A stretch of 64,000 nucleotides of DNA from assembly GCA_012931725.1 (NCBI GenBank), contig CM022946.1:80157963-80221962 (forward strand), in the 5' to 3' direction. The position numbers and the translations under genes were made by a program. Source of the DNA: Litsea cubeba (lineage: Eukaryota > Streptophyta > Magnoliopsida > Laurales > Lauraceae). This document shows positions 54,953 through 64,000 of this stretch, piece after piece (positions within the stretch are counted from its first letter, which is position 1; each line of letters starts with the position of its first letter). A model generated the notes under the pieces. That model ran no database searches, was not told the origin of the DNA, and saw only the letters and a program-made list of their open reading frames with translations.

Positions 54953-57900
54953 AAAGATAAAGGCAAAGCTCCTCAACAATCACCGGAAGAAAACAAACCA
55001 TCCGGTAAATCTGAAGAGAGCATTCAAACTCCCTTCATCATCTCCCTCAAACCTTCAAAGCCTTTGGTCATCACAACTAAAGTGAAGAAGGCAAAACAAA
55101 AGCCTGGGGGCAAATTTGTTGTCTCTTTCATGTCTATCATGCAAGACACGGACTCGGATTCAGAACCAGAAGACGACACATCGTCAAGCCAAGCTGACAC
55201 TCAGCAAGTTCAGCCTGCTCTCACTCCAATGGAGATAACTTCTGACATAGAAGATCCTACGTCAGCTTCCTTCGTTGTTCCAGCAACTTCAGCAAAGGAA
55301 AAGCCGATCTTCTTCCATAGATTGGATGCTTCTTCATCAAACTCCATGCTTGAACCTTTCCAAAATAAAGGTATGCCTCAACTATCCTTATACAGTTTTG
55401 TGGCACAAGCTATTATGAAGAAAATGGGCTATGACACTCAAAACCCAGTCGGTTTGGGAGAAGGACGCGGTATTCTCACGCCATTGGGGCCCGTCTTGAC
55501 CAAAAGCCAGCTGGAAGATTGGAGACTCTACGGCTATGTAGAAAAGTCTTCACACGGGTTAGGGTATGATCCTGACACTCCCTTAAGACAGTTGACACAA
55601 AGGCTTAAAAGTCAATATACTGACCAAGCCTCAACTTCTCAAGTCCATGAAGACATCGATCTCCCTGGATATCTCTTTGATGAGTCCCCTGACAAAGATC
55701 CAGGAAGCTCATCCAATTGGCACGATTTCTCCAAAAACGAAGAGGAGTTGTCCGATGGCACAGACGTGTGGACTTCTGACCCAGAAGAACCCTCATCTCC
55801 AAAAGAAGTAGCCTACTTCGACCCGGTTTCAACAGGCGATTGGGATCATCTCATAGCAAGCCTTGGGAAAATTACCGATCAAGAAGACCCGTGGAAAGGA
55901 ACAAAACCTTGGTCTGGAAATGCCTTTGAAAACCCGGAAGGTTTCGTTGAGCTGGAAGCCTCCGAAAATATTGTGGAGGAACCACCTTCGAACCTTCCAA
56001 CAGAAGATCCTGTTCAAAAGATAGACTTGGGAACACCAGATAACCCACGTCCTGTATTCATAAGCAAGAATATAAAGGATGATGAGTTACTCGAGTATAT
56101 CGCCTTTCTTCGTGAGTTCGTTGATTGCTTTGCATGGTCTTACGCTAAAATGCCAGGCTTAGACCCCAAAATAGTAGTTCACAAACTCAATCTTCAAGAA
56201 GACATCAAGCCTGTCAAGCAAGGCCAAAGAAGATTCCGTCCAGATGTGATGGATAAAATTGAACAAGAAGTTCAAAAACTCAAAAGCGTCGGCTTCATCC
56301 GTGAGGAACAACATCCTGAATGGTTGGCCAACATTGTCCCCGTGACAAAGAAGAACGGGCAGATCAGGGTCTGTATTGACTATAGAGACCTGAATGGCGC
56401 ATGCCCTAAAGATGAATTTCCGCTCCCCATACCAGAGGTAATGATCGATAATACCTGTGGATTCGAGCGAATGACATTCATGGATGGTTTCTCTGGCTAC
56501 AATCACATAAAGATGCATCCTGAAGATGAAAAACATACATCTTTTCGGACCCCATTTGGCGTGTATTGCTACACTGTCATGCCATTTGGTCTGAAAAATG
56601 CTGGTGCCACATATCAGAGGGCTATGATGAAAATATTCCAAGATATGCAACACAAGACGGTTGAATGTTACGCTGATGACCTCGCCGTCAAAAGCAAAAG
56701 AAAAGAAGATCCTCTCGAAAACCTTCGAGAAGTCTTCCTCCGGCTTCGCAAACACAAACTTCGAATGAATCCTTTGAAATGCTTCTTCGGCGTCTCGTCG
56801 GGTAAGTTCCTCGGATTCTTAGTTCGGAAAGCTGGAATAGAGCTTGACCCCATAAAAGTCAAAGCCATTCTAGAAATGCCCTCTCCAAGAACCTTGAGAG
56901 AACTCAAAGGGCTTCAAGGGAGATTGGCCTACATCAGACGGTTCATCTCCAATCTTTCGGGGAAATGCCGTCCATTCTCCCGATTGATGAAAAAAGGTGT
57001 AAACTTTGTCTGGGATGCTGACTGTGAAGCTGCTTTCCAAGACATCAAGTCATACCTGACAAAACCTCCAGTGTTAGCCGCTCCTACCACTGGAAAACCA
57101 TTCATCTTGTACACAAGAGCCCTTGAGCATTCTTTGGGAGCTCTGCTTGCGCAAGAAAATGATCAAAGAAAAGAAGCTGCTCTATATTACCTCAGCCGTA
57201 TGCAAGTAGGTGCAGAGCATCGCTACTCTCCAGTCGAAAAAGAATGTCTTACAGTGATGTTCGCCGTACAAAAGCTGCGTCACTACTTGCTTTCCAACAC
57301 AGTATACCTGGTCTCGAGGGTCAACCTCTTGAAGGTCCTTGTCACAAAGGCAGGTTCTCTCAATGCTCGACTGGCAAAATGGTCCATCCTTCTGTCACAA
57401 TTTGATATTAGGTATGTACCACAAAAAGCAATCAAAGGGCAAGCTCTAGCGGACTTCCTCGCAGAGCATCCATTGCCTAAAGATTCTCCGCTCAGAGATG
57501 ATCTCCCAGACGAACCAGTCTACAATGTGGAGACTTTCTCACAAAGTGCCTCCTGGGACATGTACTTTGACGGTGCAACCAGGACGAATGAAAAAAGACA
57601 ACTGATCTCGGGAGTTGGCATCCTCTTTGTTAGCCCCGACAAATACATGATTCCACACGCTTTCTCGCTACTGGAACCATGCACAAACAATGCAGCTGAA
57701 TATCAAGCTCTGATCTTAGGATTAGAACTCGCCATCGAATCCGGTATCACCATGTTGGAAGTCTTTGGAGACTCTCAACTGATCGTCAACCAGATGAATC
57801 AGAAATTTGAAGTCAGGAAGCCAGATTTGTTGCCTTACTACAACAAGGCACAATCACTTCTGCAAAAGTTTGACATCTGTCACATCACCCACATTCGTAG

Positions 57901-58093
57901 AGGTGAAAACATACGTGCAGATGCCCTAGCCGGACTTGCCGCATCCGTGGCAATCCAGGAAGGGGAAAACATGCAAATCACAGTGTGCGAAAGGAGAATC
58001 ATTCCTCCTCTTAACACACACCAAGCAGTTGCTGAATGCCACCAAGTGGTCGGAAGTCGGATTTCAATCCTTCAAACTTCAATCGGCGACTAG
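54953..58093 (+). pseudogene. G-patch-like motif, RT, RNase H and second RNase H (Tat-D)
   Basis: The frame is open from 54953 (first ATG 55064) to TAG 58091. A glycine-rich IMKKMGYDTQNPVGLGEGRG at about residue 123 from that ATG resembles a G-patch, known after the protease of some plant Ty3/gypsy elements. RT has CIDYRDLNGACPKDEFPLP, FMDGFSGYNHIKMHP and YADDLAVKS near residue 536. The first RNase H (near 680) reads ILYTRALEHSLGALLAQ and lacks its usual Asp. The second RNase H (near 832-985) is intact in its motifs: MYFDGATR, NNAAEYQALILGLE, FGDSQLIV and RADALAGLA. Loss in the first with retention in the second fits the known division in Tat. Confidence 0.9.
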
Positions 58094-59416
58094 AGGGATC
58101 CGTTCATTGATTACATTATGTTCGGAATCCTACCTGAAGATCCAAAAGAACGGGTAAGCATCCAAAGGAGAACCCCAAGCTTTCATTTGGATATTCCTTC
58201 AAAAATCCTTTACAGGAAATCCTTCAACGGAGTACTTCTACGCTGCTTGTCACAACAAGAGGCTGAAGAAACACTCAAAGAAGTTCATGCTGGTCTTTGC
58301 GGAGCTCATCAGGCTGGACCTAAGCTCTATGATCAGATAAAAAGGTTAGGATATTACTGGCCTACCATGGTAGCTGACGCAATGCAATTTGCTAAGCGCT
58401 GCCAACAATGCCAAGTTCATGGAGATTACATTCACATGCCTCCAGAATGGCTGCATCCTACAGCGATCTCATGGCCTTTCGAAGCCTGGGGTATGGACAT
58501 CATAGGTTCTATTTCTCCCCCTTCGAGCAAAGGTCATCGCTTCATCTTCGCCGCTACGGATTATTTCTCCAAGTGGTCAGAAGCATTTGCGTTTAACGAA
58601 ATGAAGACCTCATCAGTCCTTCACTTCTTGCGCACCAACATCATTTGTCGTTTCGGCATACCCAAAAGATTCATCCATGATAACGGACCACAATTCCGGG
58701 ATCATCGATTCTACATGTTCTACGACAAATACAAAATCCAAAGCTGTCCTTCGACTCCATACAATCCGGCAGCAAACGGGTTAGCAGAAGCTTTCAACAA
58801 GACACTCTGCAAAATCCTCAAAAAAATGGTCTCTAGTCACAGAAGAGACTGGAGCGACAAAATGTATGAAGCTTTGTGGGCCTATCGAACCACCGTTCGA
58901 GGACCAACCCATAGCACACCATTCTCCTTGGTCTATGGATGCGAAGCCGTCGTACCCTTGGAAATACAAATTCCTTCCTTGAGGGTATCCTTGCAAAATG
59001 ACATGACTCAAGAAAGCAATGTCAAATTGCGACTCCATGAGCTGGACAATCTCGATGAGAGACGGCTCGAAGCTCAACAAAGCATTGAACTTTACCAAGC
59101 ACGAATGGCAGGATCTTTCGATAAAAAGGTCAGGCAACGCGCCTACAAAAAGAGTGACTTGGTTCTTGCGGTAAAAAGACCAATGGTCTTCGCTCACAAG
59201 TCCAAAGGCAAATTTGAGCCAAAATGGGAGGGACCCTATGTCATCGACAAGGTTTTCTCCAACGGCGCATACGCACTCCTAAACATGGAAGGTGACAGAT
59301 GTATGCTGCCCATCAACGACAAGTTCTTAAAGCGATACTACCCTTTAAGACTTACCCAACTGGGTAAGAGCAATGCCTGTACGGCCAAAACCGGTTTCCA
59401 GGTACACGCTCGCTAA
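58094..59416 (+). pseudogene. Integrase of Tat-D
   Basis: It continues in frame after TAG 58091-58093. The zinc finger has HAGLCGAHQAGPKLYDQIK and CQQCQVHGD. Catalytic D in GMDIIGSI, D in FIHDNGPQF and E in NPAANGLAEAFNKT are present. The C-terminal part has FEPKWEGPYVIDKVFSNGAY and ends KTGFQVHAR at 59416. No chromodomain, as expected for Tat. It would be functional by motif if it were expressed. Confidence 0.92.
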
Positions 59417-59708
59417 ACCCACCCTTTTTTTAGAATTTTCATATCAAATGTTGAAATCTCTAGAAATTTAAAACAATGCTTACTTTCATCGTTTCATTGT
59501 TCAAAAAAAAAAATATCCAAGTTTAGGAACCTTTCCCAAACTTGACCAAAATTTTCAACCCTTGAACCCAAAATTCATGGTTTGAAACAAAATCCGGATT
59601 CAGGGATTTCCACCCTGCCTTTTACCGCCAAAATGGTTTTAGGTCAAAACTTATGACCCTCGTGTCTTTAAACAAAAAAAAATGGTTTTTCAAAAAAAAA
59701 AAAAAACC
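59417..59708. other. Start of the Tat-D 3' spacer, non-coding
   Basis: AT-rich sequence with A-runs at about 59504, 59670 and 59692, leading into the hairpin array. No coding region or repeat unit recognised. Confidence 0.5.
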
Positions 59709-60233
59709 GCGAGGAAGCGACGCTTAGTCGATACTTGCACAAATCGGAAGCATATGAACCATGTTCGACACTTCCAAAATTGCAGGGAGGCGACATTTTG
59801 TCGATACTTGCAAAATCCAAAACTGTGGAGACGCAACATTTCAGTTGATATCCACAACCCAAATTTCAAAGGTTCGAAAAAACCTAAAAAACTGTGGAGA
59901 CGCAACATTTCAGTTGATATCCACAACTTAAATTTCAAAGGTTCGAAAAAGCCTAAAAAACCATGGAGACGTAACATTTCAGTTGATATCCATAACTCAA
60001 AGGTTCGAAAAAACCACAAATTTCAAAAATCGTGGGGAAACGACATCAAGTCAGTACCCGCAAAACCAAAATTTTTGAAAAAGCAAGGATGCGACATTCC
60101 ATCGATACTTGCACCCAAATCCGCGAGGATGCGACATTCCATCGATACTCGCAACCGAATGAGCAAGGATGCGACATTCCATCGATACTTGCAAGAACAT
60201 TCAGCAGGGAGGCGACTTTTAGTCGATACTTGC
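59709..60233 (+). repeat. Ten-unit hairpin array with compensatory stem changes (Tat-D spacer)
   Basis: Ten units of about 30 bp, separated by variable spacers, lie at 59709-59738, 59782-59811, 59825-59855, 59894-59924, 59963-59993, 60032-60061, 60083-60112, 60123-60152, 60163-60192 and 60204-60233. Each folds as a 5-bp outer stem, a GANN/ATA internal loop, a 4-bp inner stem and a 5-6-nt loop. Outer stems read GCGAG/CTTGC, GCAGG/CTTGC, GTGGA/TCCAC, ATGGA/TCCAT, GTGGG/CCCGC, GCAAG/CTTGC and GCGAG/CTCGC. Inner stems are CGAC/GTCG or CAAC/GTTG, with C-A mismatches in some. It lies 3' of pol and would be in the genomic RNA, or in the 3' UTR of the antisense gene on the other strand. Confidence 0.85.
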
Positions 60234-60247
60234 ATTTTTGAAAACCA

Positions 60248-60535
60248 AACCGGCTATAAATGCCATCAAAACAGGCTATAAATGCCACAAACCGGCTATC
60301 AATGCCACCAAAATAAAACCGGCTATCAATGCCACAAACAAAAAACTTGGATTTCAAAAAAAAAAAACCGGCTATCAATGCCACCAAAAACCGGCTATCA
60401 ATGCCACCAAAACTGGCTATAGATGCCACAAAAAAATAACTCGGCTATCAATGCCACAAAAAAAAAAAAAAGCTGGCTCTCATGCCAAAAATCGGCTTCC
60501 ATGCCACAAACAAAAACCTGGCTTTCATGCCAAAA
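60248..60535 (+). repeat. Eleven micro-hairpin repeats GGC-N6/7-GCC (Tat-D spacer)
   Basis: Units such as GGCTATAAATGCC, GGCTATCAATGCC, TGGCTATAGATGCCA, TGGCTCTCATGCCA and TGGCTTTCATGCCA recur every 17-45 bp, separated by A-rich linkers. The stem GGC/GCC (often TGGC/GCCA) is kept while the 6-7-nt loop varies. The same unit occurs four times near the end of the 5' LTR (37904-37980). Confidence 0.85.
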
Positions 60536-60584
60536 CAATCATTTGACAAAAGATTTTCACAAAATGACAACCTTTTGATCAAAT

Positions 60585-60845
60585 CCCATTTAGCAATTAC
60601 TTTTATCACAAAAAGATTCAAGTGAGCGTAGGGATAACAAAAAAAAGCATCCCATTTAGCAATTACTTTTATCACAAAAAGATTCAAGTGAGCGTAGGGA
60701 TAACAAAAAAAAAGTGTTCACAAGCACTACAAAAAAAAGAGTACAAAAAAAAATACATGTGGTACCAAAAAAAAAAGAGAAAGTGTTCACAAGCACTACA
60801 AAAAAAAAGTACAAAAAAAAATACAAGTGGTACCAAAAAAGAGAG
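60585..60845 (+). repeat. Two duplicated blocks downstream of the antisense gene
   Basis: A 66-bp block containing CCCATTTAGCAATTACTTTT and GTGAGCGTAGGGATAAC is present twice (60585-60705). A block of about 70 bp containing GTGTTCACAAGCACTAC and GTGGTACC is present twice (60712-60842). Lengths of the A-runs differ between copies. GTGTTCACAAGCAC is partly self-complementary. Confidence 0.85.
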
Positions 60846-60883
60846 AAGGATGGTTTCTGTAAAAAAAATAAATATACAGGAGC

Positions 60884-63800
60884 TCAATAAAAAATAGTCT
60901 CCAGCCAAGAGTTCAGCTCCTTAAGCAAGCTTTTGGCCTCATCCGTCAAAGATTCCAAGGCACGCTTCTTCAGGAACCTGCCATGAGATACTGGGGTGGG
61001 CTGTAACCCTTCTTTCGCACTGGGAAGCTTCCCCCGAGCGGTTTTCCATTGTTTGTTCTCATCAGACTTCCTTTTGAGAACTCGATTGGCATCCGCAACT
61101 CGGTGAATCAGAGCAGTCTCCCTTTCACGAGCCTCTGTTATTTCAGTCCACTTGGCAGCAACTTGTGCCTGCAATTGCTCAAGACGTTTCCTAGCCTCAT
61201 CGACCTCCCTATCAAGGATGTTATGGTCATGTATCAGCCTAATGATGGTTAGCTCTTCTAAGTTCTTCTCTCGGACTGCCTGCTTCCTGCTTTCTGTAGC
61301 CTCATCCAGGTTAGATTGAGCCTTATCCGCAGGGTCCAAGAACACCTCCTTGAAGAACTGATCGTCGGGAAAACCCATGGTCTCAAACCACTTGTCACCC
61401 AGCTCAATGATCCTATCAATGATCGCCCTGGCACTTGTGACATCCAGACCAGCTTCTTCGGCATCACCGAGAATCCCACGCACATGCTGGATCATCCCAA
61501 ATCCGGCATCTAAGTGCCCAGAAAGCAGAGTCTCAATCCAAGAGCTCAGAACCCGCACCACCACCTTCTTCGCAAAAAGAAGAGATGGCCCAGCTGAAGA
61601 TTCGCCCAACTCCATTGGTCGGCTGCTCATGTCATCATCTGTTGAAAGAGTAACAAAAGAATTCTTTCCAGCTGAAGCTGCTCCTGCTCGGGAAGGAATC
61701 TCAGCACGAGGAATCTCCTCAACATTGTCAGAACTGGTCCCAGGAGTCTCTACCTCTGGATTAACCGCTGGCATCCGTTGCTCTGGAAGCGACGGATCCT
61801 CCTCAGCTCTTCAAAACCTGCCAAAAGAAACACAAAAAGGTATGAATATAATCCTGTTTGAAAATCATTATCAGGGTTATAACTACAAAATACCTTCTTC
61901 GACGGCTGGCGGAACACTTTCTTCCTCCATGAACTCATCGGAAGCATCATCAACATTTGCGTCCATCGATGGTTCAAAGTCATCGGAATCCTGTGGCAAG
62001 TCAGCTGGCAAGAAATGTGTTAGCAAACCAATTGGAGACTCTGGAATCACTCCAGAGTCCCTCGGTTCTTCTTCAGGTGCCCTGACAGGATCCGTCACCA
62101 CCTCATCGACTGGAACCTCAGGCATCACCAAGTCTTCCTCTGCTAAAAAAAAAAAAAGCAGAAACAAGAAGCAAATCAGAACATGGAAAAATCCCATGAA
62201 AACAAATGGAAAGAGAAAAAGGAAGAATCATACCTTCACCGACGGTCTCTTCTTCTCGGCTTCTCTTCTCTGGAGGCTCGTCAGCATCCACTGGCACATC
62301 CTCATTGATAGTAAGAGGAACTTCCAAGTCAGGAGAGTCCTCATGCTGCTCCTTGCTGCGATGATGACTCCTCCCCCTCTTACCCCGGCGGGCTCGCTTC
62401 TTAGAGGAACCTGCCCCACTGTCAGAGTCAGGTTTCCCACTTGACTCCTCACTGGATGGTCTACTCTTGGCAGTAGACTCCACGGAAGCTTGCCTCTGTG
62501 CCGCTTGCATCCAAGAGCCAAGTTCGGCTTCCTCCTGTTCTAGCTGCTCTAAAGCCTCATCAGGTATTTCTCGAACAGCTTCAGAACCGATGACGCCCTG
62601 GTCACCGAGAAAGCCTATCTTGTGCTTCTCTCCAGAAAGGAAGGCCCAAACTTCCTCTCGCCGGACGCCATCCGACTTTCCAAGGCCCTTTCCAGATGCC
62701 AGCTTCACATCAAGCTCCTTGTTGGAAAGCCCCCGATATGCCAAAAAGCTCTCCGTGAACCACTTCGCAAAGCCGGCAGTCCGGGAAGTCAGCAACACAG
62801 GATAAGAAATCATGGCTGTAGTGTCTTCAGCACTATAGAAAGCCCATGCATTTCTCCCGTCCTGTAAGCCTCCAAAGCGCTTCACCATGCTTGAAGGCGC
62901 TCCAACAACGCCTTGAGAAAAGCCCAGCTGCAAAGCAAAGCGAGAGGGTACATACGGCTGGATGTCGACGAAAAGATGTCTACGGTACACCATCGTGCCG
63001 ACACGTATGCTGAAAAGCCACTCTCTCTCTGCATTCGTCAAGGAATAATGCCTTCCCGCCCCCGCCCTGGTAGAGTCTCGGGAGGCACCAAAATCAAAAG
63101 CCTTCTTCCGCAACTCCGGAGAAAGCTTCACTGAAGACTGCCCCATCTCGACGTCCCTGAACCGTCGGATCCTCATGCGGGCAAACAAAAGTGATTCGGA
63201 CACGGCTTTGCCCTTAGCCAGTCGAATCATCAGAGGATCATCATCCTATGCAGCACCCAGCCGGTGAAAGCCAGGACAGTGGTACACGTACCACGAATAA
63301 AAAATATGGCTGAAAATACCCTATTCATGGGAAGCCCAAGCCGAACCAAAAAAGCAGCAGCCTGCAGTTCGGTACACAGGTAGGAGTAAAGAGCTGGCAC
63401 CAAAGCAAGCTGCTCTCCAAACGCCATCTGACAAGCCGGAAAAATACAATGCGGCCTGATGTGCGTTCCATCTCCTCCAGCAAAAATAGCCTCACCAAGC
63501 CAATAAGTGAGGTAAACAGCGAGATCTCTCCGCAGTGCAATGTCAGGACATATGGCGTTTGTACTTGCACAGAAATCTCTCAACTCTTCTTGCATGGCCA
63601 AGATCTTCTTTGAACTTGGATCCTGAGCTCCGGCTTCCTGGGTCACGCTATCAGAAGACTCCCTGCTATCAAAAAAGTTGGGGAATGAAGAGCTAAAACT
63701 CTTCCAACTGCTGGATCTAACTTTCAAACCCTCCTTCTCCTTCAAAAAATCATAGAAGGCGACGAGCTGAAAGTACAGAAGCCTGAACTCGTCAGACTGC

Positions 63801-64000
63801 CCCTCGAGGACGCTGTCAATCGGTATAAACTCCTCATAGAGTTTGCCGAGGATGGGCAATCCGGTAATGGCGCTCAGCTCCTTCAAAGAAAAACCAATCT
63901 CACCATTCGTCACAACGAAGGTATTGGTTTGTGGGAGGAATGATTCTAGCATAGCCATGAAGGCTTCGTCGGAAAAGATCACGGTCTCCCTAAAGGCGCG
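60884..64000 (-). pseudogene. Antisense gene of Tat-D: plant mobile domain plus coiled coil, partial
   Basis: The minus strand is open from the window edge. 63982-63230 reads TNTFVVTNGEIGFSLKELSA, ITGLPILGKLYEEF, AVYLTYWLGEAIFAGG and FPACQMAFGEQLALVPALYS, the pattern of the plant mobile domain (aminotransferase-like PMD, PF10536). A frame change near 63230 precedes MIRLAKGKAVSES and a Lys/Arg/Ser-rich stretch (KKRARRGKRGRSHHRSKE) that could be a nuclear signal. Introns 62143-62233 and about 61807-61893 are GT-AG. The last exon ends in a coiled coil (VDEARKRLEQLQAQVAAKW) and TGA 60884-60886. The start lies outside the window. It occupies the place of the PF04195-like antisense gene of Tat-A and Tat-C. 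Whether the frame change at 63230 is an intron or damage is unclear. Confidence 0.75.

Larger units (their letters stand above)
35699..64000 (+). mobile_element. Tat-D: large Tat-lineage retrotransposon, 3' end outside window
   Basis: Order: LTR (35699-38238), primer site, repeat-rich leader, gag (split by a chromovirus), protease, RT, RNase H, second RNase H, integrase (to 59416), repeat spacer (59709-60845), antisense PMD gene (minus, 60884 onward). Without the nested chromovirus the visible part is about 17.7 kb. Stops at 52835, 53944, 54950 and 58091 and at least four frameshifts make it defective. Its proteins differ strongly from Tat-A and Tat-C, so it is another Tat family. Confidence 0.9.

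Noticed and set aside
59709..60233. Hammerhead or other known self-cleaving ribozyme in the hairpin array
   Set aside because: The hammerhead core (CTGATGA, CGAAA) is absent and I could not match the internal loop to a ribozyme I know; a covariance search would settle it.

Overview
The window is nuclear DNA from a flowering plant and consists almost entirely of nested retrotransposons. The plant assignment rests on Ty3/gypsy Tat-lineage polyproteins with a second RNase H, a chromodomain Ty3/gypsy element with an initiator-Met tRNA primer site, a plant L1 LINE with a DUF4283-like ORF1, and a plant mobile domain (PMD)-type protein. I find no convincing single-copy host gene, no rRNA or tRNA gene and no CRISPR array. 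The species cannot be named from the sequence.

Layout. (1) 1-15289: Tat-A, a Tat element on the + strand whose 5' end lies outside the window. It has a broken gag-pol (7-7395), a ten-copy 77-bp repeat array (7482-8248), an unexplained block (8249-9585), a spliced antisense gene ('aORF', 9586-13898, minus) and a 3' LTR (14402-15289). Two solo LTRs of one other family sit inside it in opposite orientations (3142-5071, TSD CAGAT; 9843-11620, TSD GCACT). (2) 15290-26505: a non-Tat interval with a possible SINE scrap, a nearly complete L1 LINE on the minus strand (15595-21692, about 14-bp TSD) and a 171-bp tandem array (23094-26230), much of it organised as a four-monomer higher-order repeat. (3) 26506-35383: Tat-C, a decayed relative of Tat-A on the minus strand, cut off at 35383. 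(4) 35384-64000: Tat-D, a different Tat family on the + strand, with a 315-bp extra copy of its LTR start, the 5' LTR, primer site, repeat-rich leader, gag, pol, repeat-rich spacer and an antisense PMD gene that leaves the window. Its gag was interrupted by a young chromovirus (40563-51161, TSD AGACC) with two nearly identical 3.09-kb LTRs.

How the parts work together. All three Tat elements share one plan: LTR, gag-PR-RT-RNH-extra RNH-INT, a hypervariable tandem-repeat spacer, then a spliced gene on the opposite strand before the 3' LTR. Tat-A and Tat-C antisense genes share one N-terminal domain; Tat-D carries a PMD there instead, but keeps a coiled coil at the C terminus. Every pol-bearing element is inactivated by stops, frameshifts, lost catalytic residues or insertions.

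The most unusual signal is in the Tat-D spacer. Ten short units at 59709-60233 each fold into the same two-stem hairpin, and the stem bases change in compensating pairs between units. The four-monomer satellite and the antisense-gene domain swap are the next most interesting. Coordinates, identities and difference counts were read by eye; no search or fold was run.
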